From Atriophallophorus winterbourni (taxonomy: Eukaryota > Platyhelminthes > Trematoda > Plagiorchiida > Microphallidae): 64,000 nucleotides of DNA. Below the pieces are notes generated by a model that was given only the letters and a program-made list of their open reading frames with translations, ran no database searches and was not told the origin of the DNA. Position 1 is the first letter of the stretch. Each line of letters starts with the position of its first letter. The DNA is taken from NCBI GenBank assembly GCA_013407085.1, contig JACCGJ010000352.1, positions 1 through 64,000 on the forward strand, given 5' to 3'. Below are positions 11,811-24,700 of the stretch, one piece after another. The position numbers and the translations under genes are program-made.

Positions 11811-14293
11811 TCATGGTCGGTATAGACACGCTTGTTCGGTGCGACACACATCGGGAAATTTGAAATGCTCCACGTCTTTCGTCCTTTGACCTTGATCGAC
11901 AAAATGATAAAAGAGCTGTTGAGTCCATCCAACGTTTCCCTCGTACCAGAAGCATACTTGTGCACGGTATCCACTGAAAGATTACATACAACTTAGATTC
12001 CAATGGCATGCTTAATCATTTTTGTGTTTCGATATGGTTTATCTCTCAATATGAAACGCTATAAAATTGAATTCTTTACAAAATGCGATGTGTGAACTTT
12101 GGGGTCTCGGGAGATAAAAATTCTGATTTTGTTGCTAAACAATTGGCGCCTGGTAGCTGTCGAAACAACGAGTAAAACGCTTACATAAAAAGTCGCGTAC
12201 GTTTTAGGCCATTAATAATTTTGATTTACTTATGTGATCTTCGTTTTGAAACTAACCAATACTCACCAATCGAGCTAATCTGTCAGCGGTTGACAATCAC
12301 GTCTGCACACAATCATCATCATTACACAACATGTAGGTGTGTGCATCAATTGATGTTGATATCGCCTCTTAACAAGCTCAGCGCCCACCATGGCCTGTGC
12401 AGTTCTTAACCAGCTTAGGATTGGTTAGATGAATGCAATTAAACCTGATCCTTGTTCGTACTGGCACCCTCGGTCCAAGGAAGCTTCTGTGCTAGAAGCG
12501 AAATGTTTCCAACAAACTGTTCTAACCGAATAATTACAAACTTTATTTTTTGTGAATAAACAATACTCAATTTGTCTGCACAGTCTTCGGTTTTTAACGT
12601 TAGATCTCACCTCTTAGACTTATCTCCGTGGTGCCGAATAGCGATACCACCAGGGGCGTTAATCGCGTTACTATCAAAGGAATTAATGTTTTTAATGAAA
12701 ATTTAGCGGTGATACGAAATGTGCCCTCGTGAACAAACGTGTTTTCCTCAAGCTTATGACAATTTGAAATACCACAGTAAATATAGCTATCAACTGATCC
12801 TGCTTTGGGGAGAAATTTAATTCAATCGTGGGCTGTATTTACCGTACTGTCTTCAAGTTGAAAGCACATGACATTCTTTGAACATTTCAAGTGATCGAAT
12901 CTCCAGCATCTTCCACACGAGTCAAAAATCACAAATGAAATAAACTTGAATACGGTCTGATCAACTTCTACAGTACTTAAACGGAATACTAAAGCTTAGA
13001 CGCAGGCGACAAATCAATCCATTACGTGGTTTACTTTGCTCAAGATGGACAGCCGTGAACTAGCTACGATAGAACAACCTTCAACCGCCGTGTGGACACA
13101 GACCACGAACGAACCATTCATGATTACCGATCCAACAATGACTTACATGTTCAAACCTTATTTACCATTTATCCACTGGTTCTAGGCATTTGGATTCTGA
13201 TCGTACTGTCCCTACTTAATGAGTACACACAGCACAAGACCAGTCTTTAGGCGTGTGCGTGATGGAAATGCATACAAATGAGGATCTTCGTCCAAAAGAA
13301 CAGGTTTAACCACATATCCATGTGCGTGGGCTGATGTGACTAAACAGATTGGTCGTGAAGACCTTATCCAACAGAGGCTTAGAAGTTCATACCTAACGAT
13401 GTTTGAAATATTGGTGCTACAATTATTACAGCCATGGTTAAAATGTTTGGTATGCAACTTTGTGTAAGCAGATTCGTCTGTGCACAGGACCGCCTTTACA
13501 GTGCAGTGAAATATTCACATTATTCTGAATTTGTATAATGTACTATCGATCAGTCTACCGGCAAGAAGATATCTATTACAGCTCAAAGTTTAGTCAATCT
13601 ATCAGCTTCCGTACTACAAGACTGGGATACGAACTTCTTAAAAGGTGCATCTGAATGCCTTCAAAGTTCGATTGTTTTAGCGTGGAAATATCGTGAAATG
13701 AATTACCTTTCGAGCTTGGATTGTGACCACCCGTACCCACCGAAGACTGGGTGCTTGCTGAATTTTTTCGCAGAATCTAACAAGGGAATCACCCACCAAT
13801 CTATCGATTGATCTAATATACCCCAACCCAGATGCTTGGTGGATCCATTGTAGTATTTCGTGAACTGTTGCATAAAATCACGATGCGGCGGCGCCCAGGG
13901 TTTTCGATAAACACAACATGGTCCGTAGCCAGTGGTCTTGTCAGACATGAAATATGCGGTCCCGTTGTAATTGAAGATCACACATGGGAAATAACTGTTG
14001 GGCTCAAAGATGGGAACGCAAAAGTCCTTGTATGCTTCGATCATGATGCCGAGATCCGCCGCGTACCAACTTTCTCCTCTGCCAACAACATACGGCAGTC
14101 TCGGTGGGTGTACCGTCGGCCATGGAGGTAGTGGCATGTCGGGATCGTCTCGAGATGTGTAATAGAGCAGAAATTTGTTGTAGAAACGTTTCGGTAAGTT
14201 GGGCGGAAGGGCTGCCATGTGTTGAATTTCATTGTCAGCATTTTCTGGATATCTAGATAATGTTTGTGCATCTGGGTGTAATCGGTGAAACAG
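11811..14293 (-). CDS. Unrecognised, probably secreted/lumenal cysteine protein, last two exons (partial)
   Basis: Exon 14293-13707 (acceptor TTTCTTTTCAG, donor AAAG|GTAATT) joins in phase to exon 11973-11811, ending in TGA (11813-11811), to give 249 residues. Visible features are a proline/tryptophan segment PPWPTVHPPRLPY, an N-glycosylation sequon in FNYNGTAYF followed by GYGPCCVYRKPWAPPHRDFM, a second sequon KYYNGSTK, then DWW. After the splice come VCFWYEGNVGWTQQ and paired cysteines near the C-terminus. Cysteines plus sequons suggest the secretory pathway (inference). No domain is recognised with certainty. The order NGT, cysteine motif, PW-P, WYE and C-terminal cysteines reminds me of the uncharacterised plant At4g14100-like family, from memory and weakly. 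The N-terminus and any signal peptide lie in exons not found. The intron holds a family A repeat and a Penelope tail. Confidence 0.75.
12440..12525 (+). repeat. Penelope-tail (family C) fragment
   Basis: It keeps the hairpin GCTTCTGTGCTAGAAGC followed by GAAA and the upstream 'TTCGTACTGGCACCCT' block. The CUGACGA box has decayed to CCAAGGA. Confidence 0.55.
13185..13410 (+). repeat. Family A hammerhead repeat, degenerate ribozyme
   Basis: Blocks appear in the family order: TGATCGTACTGTCCCTAC, a broken core CUUAAUGA, GCGTGTGCGTGATGGAAATG, GGTTTAACC, GTGCGTGGGC, GGTCGTGAAGACC and TTATCCAACAG. The ribozyme core is inactivated. Confidence 0.65.
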
Positions 14294-14454
14294 CTGAAAA
14301 GAAAGAAAACAATAATTCTGTTACGAAGTGTTGTTCAAAGCTGCGCCCGAACGCCTTTGAACCAGAAATTAACGTATTATATTGCGTTTTGCCTTACCTC
14401 AATAATCTTTTATTGTTATTACGGTGATGGTTGGGATTTAGGTTTGAAACACTC

Positions 14455-15035
14455 GATTTCATTTTTGCATTTCTATCACACACCACGAACGGTTTCGTGC
14501 TGCTTCTACTCATCAGCATCCGCATGCGCATGAAACAGTGGAAGAATGGACAAGTATTTACGCTTGTAAATTAACCAATTTATGTCGGTTTCTGCTAGTA
14601 ACTCCTCAACATGTACAAGAAATGCTGTAAAATTTGAAGCCACTATTGAATTGTACCGATACTACCAACCTACTCAATCAGTTGACTCACGCACATGTAT
14701 ATGAGTAAAGCCCATGAACTTGAACAAAAACCCATATTTGAATTCGTTTTGATCACACCCCACAACCGATTTCGTGCTATCTGCACTCATCAAGTAGGAA
14801 CAGTAGAACGAGGATCCGTATGCCTTAAAACAATGGAGCAACGGTGCACATAGTTTTAATTTTGAAGCCACTTTTGAATGGGCCTGGCAGGAGCAACCTG
14901 TTCGGCCACGTGTACCCACAATTGTATGAATGGGATCTATCCCCTACCCTTGAAAAGGAATTCCATATTTGCATTCACTTTCATCACACGCCACGCGATC
15001 CATTTCGTGCTTCAACTTGACTTCAATATTCAGAG
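14455..15035 (-). repeat. Family A hammerhead repeats, tandem reverse copies
   Basis: Three reverse-strand ribozyme remnants lie near 14481-14516, 14761-14792 and 14990-15020, spaced about 285 and 225 bases. The first keeps CUGAUGA and GAAA but has lost stem I. The second has a perfect GUGC/GCAC stem II but C3 is U. The third is badly decayed. Confidence 0.7.
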
Positions 15036-15054
15036 CAGAGCATTTATCTACTGC

Positions 15055-15260
15055 TTCGAGGTCTGTGGAACCTGATCGTACTCTCCCTGTGTGATGAGTG
15101 CAAGCAGTACGAAACTGGTCGTGGTGTGTGCGTGGTGGTATTGTACGCAAACATAGATTTATTTCAATCCCATGGTTTTAACCCCATTCAAGTGCTTGTG
15201 GGCACATGTTATTGAGCAGTTTTTCGTGCCAGCTTTATCCATCCGTGGCTTCAAAAGTTC
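15055..15260 (+). repeat. Family A hammerhead repeat, forward copy
   Basis: It reads CCUGAUCGUACUCUCCCUG, GUGAUGA (C3 mutated), GUGC-AAGCA-GUAC, GAAA, CUGGUC, GUGGUGUGUG, then the GGTTTTAACCCCATT and TGTGGGCACATG spacer. With 14455-15035 it forms an inverted arrangement. Confidence 0.7.
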
Positions 15261-18200
15261 AAACGTCGAATAACATTCAGTTATAAAATGAATAATTTCA
15301 TAACTGACTGTTGTTGGCGAAAATGTCGCCCTTTATTCAACACCTTTCAAAATAACTCCACAAAGGCCCAACCCAAACGCCATTTCAAGGAGTTTTCGGA
15401 GAGGAGTTAGCTCGTACACCTCTGAGACGCTTACAAGAGATTTTAGTAAAAGTTTCGACCCTATGAGAGGATGGTAAAGCTATGCGGTGAAAGTCGGAAG
15501 TTACTAAAAGCTCCAAGTCCCACGACTATTCTCTTCCATTTTCTCGACCAGTTTGTGAGAATATTTAAGCACAATCACGACAGGTGTATATTATCTCGGC
15601 AAATACCGTCGATGATATCAAAGTAAATCCAAGATGCGTTCATATGACGGTGGGCATGTAGATAAGTTAATATCATGATACCTTTTCCAGATCATATGCG
15701 ATAATATGGAATGTGCCGTTTTAGTTTTGCTGCGCCGTTACGAGAAAGACTACGAAGAAATGCTTCAGCTACCAAGGTTGTTTGGTAACGTTTCGCTGTG
15801 AAAAATTTTGTGAGAACAAGGGTGCGAAAATAGTCCGGAAGCTAGATAAAGTATCAATATCTTAACGAATCTCGTTTTGACCTGTTAATAGACACATTAC
15901 CGGAGGCGCCGTGTGTATTAGTGAACAATCGATGCCATGAGCATTTGACACATCAAAAAGTATTCTGTGTAAGAAATAGAATTTTTGGTTAAACGGATGT
16001 GATATACTGCCCTACCACACCAAGCAATGCTTGTTGTTCTGATATCTACTGGGAAAATACTTCGTATGAGGGGTCTTTAGAAGGAAACAGATACAGAGCG
16101 AAATGAAATACGCATTATTATCCGAAGCTAGCAATCCGAAATCTTTAAGTTCAAACAAGTTAAAGAAAAGGCACCCTAAACTGTTAAGGACGCGTAATAA
16201 TTATGAAAGTGTATCAGGCCAAAACCACAGTAATATCCAAAGATAAAAATGAAGTGCAAATTACCACGGGACCTTAGAAAGTAGGTAATAAGAATTAAAT
16301 TGGAAAATTTACATATTCCACCCAAGTCGACTATGTATTGAATTGGAGCCACGATGAAAGCTAGCCAGATAACGCAATTGCTCAAACCGATGGTCGGTAA
16401 TACCAAGAATATTACCAAGTTTGTTTTATATTGAACTATCTGCCCCGACATATCATTTGTGCATCCAGTCTGAACGTGTTCAATGCTAAAATTGATCAAA
16501 TCCTACCTCGCACTTCAAATCATATGCTGAATTTCCATTTTGACAAAACATCTTTGTTCTTTTTATACATTCCCTATATTTTTAATCTATGATTACTGTA
16601 AAATATTTGCTTTATAGACCATTAAAACTTCAAATTACTTTGAACTACTTTGACACTTCCGTAGCTATTCGCATAGCTTCTACCGACAAATTTATTTACC
16701 AAAGAAAGTTAAAGCATGCTTGGGCACTGCGGTTCTTAAAATTCTCAGGTTAGGGGATTATTGGTAGCACAAAATCTATGATTGAGAAGAGAAGAACATG
16801 GTTTATTCGTTTACACGAATTTGCAGCAATTGAAAACTGTTAATTGTGTTTAAATATAAGGAATATAGACCGAACATTTCTAACACAACACTTGATTTCT
16901 CTTTTCTGAATGCGATGAAATGACTGGCTACAAGAGACTCAAATACATAAAGCGAAAATATGGTGAAAATTAGGATATTATACGAAAATAATTATCTGAT
17001 AATAATTTAAACGATTGTCAAAATCTGTCAAATATCCTCAGTGAATTAAAGCAACGATTTTTATCAAGCGGAGTTCAAGGATGCTGGTAACAACGACCAT
17101 AAGTTACTGTTTATTTGTTTGTATGATGGCCCCCTAATTAATATGCAATTAATCCAATCACATTTACAATAAATTCAGTATAATATAGGAACTTTCGGGA
17201 CCGTATGCAATGTGGTACACCTCGAAGTTATTTTGTATTTCGCTGAACGAAAACAGTCCGCTGAAACATATTCTAAACGCTGATCAATCGCATTCAGGAA
17301 CGAAAAATTCATTTAACACTTACCAGAAGGGAGCTGTTGGCAGCATGGCTAAGACAAAAGAGCAAAACCAATCTTGCCGCGCATTCCATTGTAACTGCGG
17401 AATGACATTCACGCTCCATCCGATGGGATGAGAGACGCACACATTTCACTGTTTTGTTTGTATGTTTCGTTCAATGAATAGGACAGTCTAACTGCAACGT
17501 TGTGCCCACATTGATAACCTTAGTTACCAATGAACAACTTTGAACTTTGCACCAACAGCTGCACACCTCTGCTGACCAGACAAGATGTGTCCGTTACTCG
17601 TTGTCAAGGTCAAACTTAAAGTTGGCTGGGCATTGGCTATTTTCCCAGCATCTTGACTACCCATTGATCGGTCTTATCGGTTTCAACTCGGGCTATTCAC
17701 TGCTTAATCTACGTGTTGTTTAGTTACAAGATTTCGGCGTGTAAATTAATCGAAATTGTTTGAAATGATTCGGCCCTGAATTTATATAGAGATGCATTTG
17801 TAGAATGCAGTCATGTCGTCGTTTGTGTCAGTAATTCTAACGATTTTTTTCTTCTTAATTACCACACCCCGAAAGCTAACGTAGGATTTAATGAAGTTAA
17901 TTGTGTGCTCTACCGAATGGGTTTTTGTTTCGAAGCGCCACAGTTTCATCCTTCAACGTACTTTCTTCGTTTCTGGGCTGGTAAAATTGTATTACTCTAA
18001 TTAATGGGACATAATGTAGTTGGATGGCGATCCGCCCAAACGATCTTAACCGATACAGCGCGGATGCACAGATTTTTACTTTCGATACGAATGTGAGTCT
18101 TTGAAGTTCACTGCTCACCAGACTTCTGGAATAGTGGTGCCGTGTTATCCAGACCAGCTTATTCAGCAACATAATTGCGCATAGATCACAAAAAGGTGAA

Positions 18201-18774
18201 TAGTGAATTTCATGATGCCTCAAAGTTCAGATCGCTTCTTTTACATAAAAGTGTACAGTTCTGGAACAGTTTCACTTTGTAAGCCTAATCGTTGTCTTGC
18301 TAGACTAGTTTTTATTTTAAAACGAATATTTTTCACAAATCAGCTCTGATTTCGTGTCTCATGGGACTTTAGGCTAAATGCGTTTGAAAGACACGATTTG
18401 CCTACCAGTTATGATGGCAGATTATACATTCATCTCATACTACTCCAAGAAGTAGTTAGTAAATCCTACCAAGACATCATCTCTGACAGCGGAAAGCTAT
18501 GTTTCAGTCGATTTTCAGTGGAAACAGAATACGAGCTTGCGTCAAAAAAATGCTGGAGAAAAGGGCAACATTGATTCAACAGTCTGAATAATCAAACAAA
18601 CAAGTATCCGCTACTCATGATTCTCGGTTAATTCGTCCAATAGTTATTTTGCACACATATCTGTCTTCTGGAGCGTATTTCTAGCTGACTGTAGGAAGAT
18701 GTAAAGTTTATCTGTGGATGACATTTTGAATATTCAAGAAACGCGAACCGGTTTAATCCAAAATCGTAATAATC
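15261..18774. other. Long stretch with no supported gene
   Basis: A decayed Penelope-tail remnant lies near 15780-15900 (GGTAACGTTTCGC). Minus-strand open frames at 16176-16499 and 17897-18223 are not supported as genes. Confidence 0.45.
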
Positions 18775-21700
18775 TCAGAAGCTTTTTCTTAAACCAGTCG
18801 CCGTTTCAACTTCTTCGGAACATTGGAGAAAGAAAAAGGGATCAATTAAGCCATTTTTAAGCAATTCTAGTATCGAGGGTGAATCTGGTGGACTTATTTT
18901 ATTGAACTCGGTTATGGAACGCACATCAAGATTAGGATCGCGTATATGACTAACGTCGATCCTTGGTTTACTAGCCAATTTGGCGCAGTGAAATCTAGTC
19001 CGGTGAAGCTTCAGTTTTGCATAAAGCAGTGATATGATCTGGTGAGGAGTATGCTTTCTAGATTTGTGCGCCTATCAAAAATAAAATCAAGCTGATGTCA
19101 AGGCTCAAACCAAGGATGTCATGCAAGAGTCTTTATGCTGTGGCTTTGTTTGAAAACAATTTAGTAACACAAAGACTGAATTTTTTGCACAGTTCAAAAT
19201 GGCTCCCCCGAAATTTCCTAGGGATCAAAATCACCCAATACCACAATAAAGTTTTTTGTGGTAAATTCTGGATGACTGTTTTGATGCTATAATAAAAAGG
19301 GTCTTTTTCAGCTGGTGTCGTGGAGAGCTGGTGACCAATGCAATGAACCAGTAATGCACTTCAGATTTAGAGTCCAAATCCGTTCGCTCCAGCTGATGCT
19401 TGGTTATGCTGCTTTTACTAGACTACTTCACACGGCAAACCCAACTCTGTGCAGTCGAGGCTCACCAAAGCCCGTTCCTTCCCAAAAAATTGTAATCTGT
19501 TTCTGTTTGCATGCAAGGTAGAAGCATTTTAGTAATAGCATGACCTCGGCAAAGGAGACTCATTGAGATACACAATGTTTCATTTTTCAGTGATTGCTTC
19601 AATAGATGATTCAGTGTATTCCGATTAGCGTAGTATAACGTTTTTAGTTCAGAATTTTTGCAGTAATACAATTACTGAAGGAGTCCCAAAACAAGTAACA
19701 GCATCGCAATCGCAACCAATCATAATCTTTCCATTCTTTGCTCATCTTGGCTTATATTTCTAATGGAAATGGGTTTATTACATAAATAAAATTGCGTTTA
19801 AATCTTTTAGCGAATTCCTCTCTTACTACGCAACAACCGTCTCATCTACGGCGTGGACTGACAAATCATAATCTTTCCATTCTTTGCTCATCTTGGCTTA
19901 TATTTCTAATGGAAATGGGTTTATTACATAAATAAAATTGCGTTTAAATCTTTTAGCGAATTCCTCTCTTACTACGCAACAACCGTCTCATCTACGGCGT
20001 GGACTGACAAATTTGAGCTCGCATTCTTTTGGATCTTATTCCTCGTGCTATTATCGGATCTAGACGGTTCATAAAGTATTTAACTTGTCTCAACTTCCTG
20101 ATTCGGAATATACCAATTTCAAGTTCTAGAAACGTGAATCCTGAAAATCAAACTTTTCCAGTTTCATCCCAACGATACATACGCGCGCAACATTGCTTCC
20201 AATTCAGAATAACGCATCAACTCAAATTCCGTTAAGAAGCTCTAGTCATCTTGAATTTACTGACAGTTGTTTCTACTTAATCGGATAAAAACTCACAGAA
20301 CTACCCCGCTTAACGTAAAAGTTTACTTCTTTTACTATCCGTTGGGTCGCACTGAATAGCATCCGTTTGTTTTTCACTACACCGATGGATAACGACCGCT
20401 CTCGCAAAATTGTTACGATGACCGATAAATTGACCTTAAACTTATCTGTATCTTGTAAACAGTGTAAACTTTGTCAAAACCTGGTAAGTTCCAGATCGCG
20501 ACAAGTTAAATGTTACTTGTGTTCGATTGCTATTCATGCGAACTGCGAGAAACCTTTATCATCCGAATCAGTGTCTCCAATTAATAATGACAAATTACCA
20601 GGCATCTATTATATATGTAATCCATGCAGAGTTAAATTATCTAGTAATTTATCAAGCGCTGATAGCTCTGATTAGAATATTAAAAGACGCATGTTCGCTG
20701 TAGTTGAGAACCTTAAACGGCTTAAAAATACGTTAGTGTCTTTTCAATCAGATGTGTGTCAAGAAGCGCAGAAGCTAGTTCAAAACACAGTCCTTAATGA
20801 CGTGAAACTTAAGTAATTACAAGGAAGCAGTAACTGCCGCGGAAACACTGCTTGCCCCAGAAATCAAACAAAATCCCTTCGAACGAGTCGGTATGACCAA
20901 TGATTCTGCGAAGCAGACCAGTAGTCAATCAAATATAAGTGTTAAATTATCGTAGGATGTCCATAAGCAAAGGCCGAAGAGTTTGAACACGAAAATTTCC
21001 CAAGAGACAAAAATCGCAGATATAACAGTAATTTGTAGTAAACTCACTGTATCAACATCGATGTCGCTAAACCAACGCGAAGCAGATTACCGGAAGCATT
21101 GGTATTACTGTCTCATCTGCGTCGGCGACACAATTATTTGGACTCCCGAAATCACTCAGGTTAAGGCATGTAGTACTAACGTCTGTACAAGATGTAGAAA
21201 ATATCTTGCTCGCCTCATCCATCTTATATTTTGGAATATTTCCCGATATTCCATGGAACCAGCTACGCTCTTCGTACCGACACTCTTGTTCTGACGAAGC
21301 TTTTGTGTTCAGAATCGAAACGCTACCAAAATCTTTAACAATAATTATATATATTTTTGTGCGTCTTGTAGAACATATCTGTTTTACCCGCATATCATCT
21401 ATGAAAAAATCGATGAATAAACTAACAACATCGTGAATATCTGTTTAGAGCGCAAACTTTGTCATGTAGAGAGGATACCGCAGATTTGAAAGTTTCTATC
21501 CATATCGGATCGATTTTTGATTCTCAAATCCCGAGGGGAAAACTTCGTTAATAGGCTTCACTCAACCAATTAAGATATTCATAGATAGAATCATGTTGAT
21601 TTTCTACCAAACTTATAAGCTTAGAATATATACTGAACAGAGTTATACTTCGAATCCAATCTTAATCCAAACGCTGTATCCTCAATTTTGTAGAACAATT

Positions 21701-24700
21701 CGGTCGTTGGATGGACGTCAATCAATCATGTCAATGAAAAGGATCACCCCGCTTTGGCATTAGCCAGTAGTGTAGTTTCGCTGAGACTTGGTATCAAATC
21801 GTCATTAACAAAAAGGTAACATTGAAGGTAATTAAACATAACGGTGCGCTGTCTACTCGGACTAGCGATAAAGTAGTATCATCTTACATTGCTTCCTTTT
21901 AATTTCACATTTTATCGCTCGATAATGAAATGTAAAATGTTAAACAGCTTACCGAACAAAGAAACACTTGCATAAATTATTTTTCGGTCGAAAAATTTTA
22001 TTTATCTTTCTCAGAAACTGATGCATTTCTTGCCAGCAAAACTGGGATATTATCGTGCACTGAAGTGTGTGTAAATCGCTGTCATTCAGATTTAGGGTTT
22101 TACGAACATATTTTTGCAGCTTCGTTCTCTAAACATGTGCTTCAATTTGTATCTACTAGCCAAACAGTAACCACAAATTTATTCAAATTTATTTAATCGA
22201 ATTGATTTATTTAATCAAATGAAATATTTATAATCACAGGGTAGGAGGGCATTTCCATCAAAATGCATGCAAATTAATATTTTGGTTCATGGTTATGGGT
22301 TTAACCCCATTAAACATGTGTGTGGGCACATGTGATTAAACACGTCGGTCGTACCAGTCTTATCCAACAGTGAAATACATGCGCCACTTGTTTACCATTC
22401 CCCCACTGTTTCAAGCGCATGCGGATCCTGATCCTACTCTCCCTACCTGATGAGTGCAAACACCACGAAACCGGTCGTGGGGTGTGTGTGATGGAAATGA
22501 ATGCAAATTTAATATCTTTGTTCTTCTTTATGGGTTTAACCCCATTAAACATGTGTTTGTACACATGTGATTGAATGGGTCGGTCGTACCAGCCTTATCC
22601 AACAGTGGCATACAAGCGCTACTTGTTTATCTCAACATTGTTATTATTAAAATTCAGTTGAAGTCAATAGGCATAGAAACAGCATTATGAGTGAAGTAAT
22701 TTAAAGTGCGGACAAATTCAGGCAGCAGGAAATTATTTCGAATGTATTAATAATCTTTCGCAACTACATTGGTTAATATCAACAGACGAAATATTTTTAT
22801 GAATCCAGTGAAGATCATACTTTTTAGGAATTGATTCACTTTAACTACATTAGTGTTTGCAATCGATCCCGTTGCAAGCGACAATAATAAATAATTATTT
22901 TTGATGCAAAAACATTTGGATTGCAACCAAATATTGAATGGCATATGCGAAATAGAAAAACAAACGCAGCAAGTTAAATATTTCGACAAATCGGATGAGA
23001 ACACTGTAAGAACGTGCACTGCAAAATGTGGTTCGACTTTGATAAAAATCGTCCGATCTCTATTGTTATCGCTATGGGTCGCGTACAAGTTCTGAAAGAA
23101 TATGAAAAATATGAAATATCTAGTTTGAAATCAATTAGTTAATGTGAATTAAATTATGTAAAGATAAACAATATTTCTAATAAAAATTTCTATTGAATTA
23201 TCCCTATTAAATAAAGAATCGTTACCTCTTTGCCAAAGAAGATTCACTGTTCATTAACAGTTGATAAATCAACTAATAAATTTTTCCACCAATTTTAATT
23301 TATTTTGCGAACCCGACGACCAGTTTGATCCAACAATGCGGTGGGTTAGGGTTTTCAGGCACTCGAACTTTGCGTAGCATAATTAATTATCTATCAAACA
23401 TTTGGGACTTGGACACTAGATATACATCTTACCACATTTATCTATTTGTTTTTCCGATGAAATTCAATTCTTCTATCCTTCCACCATGGAACGTAATGGG
23501 TTTAACCCCATTAAACATGTGTTTGGACACATGTGATTGAATGGGTCGGTCGTACCAGCCTTATCCAACAGTGGCATACAAGCGCTACTTGTTTATCTCA
23601 ACATTTTAACTTGTTATGGATCCATATTCCATTTCAGGGATAGACGCTGATCTATTTTGAAGATTTCATAGTGCGACTAAGATCTACTGAGGAATCGGTT
23701 AAAAATTTTTGCCTGTGTTGATGGTTTGATAGTGGTTTCGAAATATAAGTATATTTTTCACTTGTATACAGTCTCAAGGCTTACTGAACCTAATTTTTCT
23801 GTCACCAAAAAATCTGTTGTTGCACGGATGTTAGTACATCCGAATTAGTCGAGTTCATAGATTTGCTTACTTATATTCATTGTGTGTAACTTTTATCTAA
23901 AGTTTTGCTCTACCTATCTAATTTACAGTTTCTCGTACTTAGAACTGATTCTGCACTCAAAGTTTTTACGCTTACAACCCCCGAAATTTCTGTCTCCACC
24001 AGGAGTAAACAGGATGTGTTTTTACTTCGAGGGTGATCAGCATTTCACGAAATCATCTACACCATGTATCTGGTCTGTTGAATCAGATAAACTATATAAA
24101 TGGATCAATCTTACTGAATTCTCTTTAAATGTTCAGATGTATTTTTGCAGAGAATATACTCGCTCGCACGAGCTTGCTACCCGCATTTAATTCCAAATGA
24201 CACAAGTGCCCACAATCTAAGTTTATTTGCTGTGGAAATTGAACAAGATGTTTGTTTAAATCTATGCTCTCAGGATGATAAATTTAAATTTAATCTCATA
24301 CAGGTCATCACTGCAGAAAGTTTGACGTCATCCTGAGTGTCGGAAAATTACAAATCCTAATTTTTCAACAGAATTCTAATTGAGGTGCTTTCCTCAAAGA
24401 TATCTGTTGATAATTATTTTGTTTCACAGAATGATAGAACCAACACAGTTATATTGGTGGAGATGGCGAGAAATGTTAGAATCACAAAATGTTTGGTCAT
24501 TTATACTCGTCTCTACTCTTGACAGATACAATTTGTTCCTAAATGCCTGTTGATTATAATGAGTATAAAGCGCCGATGATTAACTCGATTCTTTAGCCAG
24601 AGATTTACATAAGACACGCTTTTTATTTACAGGAGAGTAGACAGTCGCAGTTACATTACCAACAATTGTTTATGTCCCTTTACTGCTGGGTTTTCTGAGG

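Noticed and set aside
14481..14520. Active family A hammerhead on the minus strand
   Set aside because: The core boxes are intact, but the bases that should form stem I are deleted or mismatched.
16176..16499. Minus-strand 107-residue hydrophobic frame as a membrane protein exon
   Set aside because: AT-rich, two other frames also look plausible, and no phase-matched neighbours were found.
17897..18223. Minus-strand 108-residue frame as a gene
   Set aside because: No recognisable motif, no splice partner, and composition is like surrounding noise.
22747..23095. Overlapping open frames on both strands (113 and 64 residues)
   Set aside because: No acceptor for the plus frame and no family resemblance on either strand.
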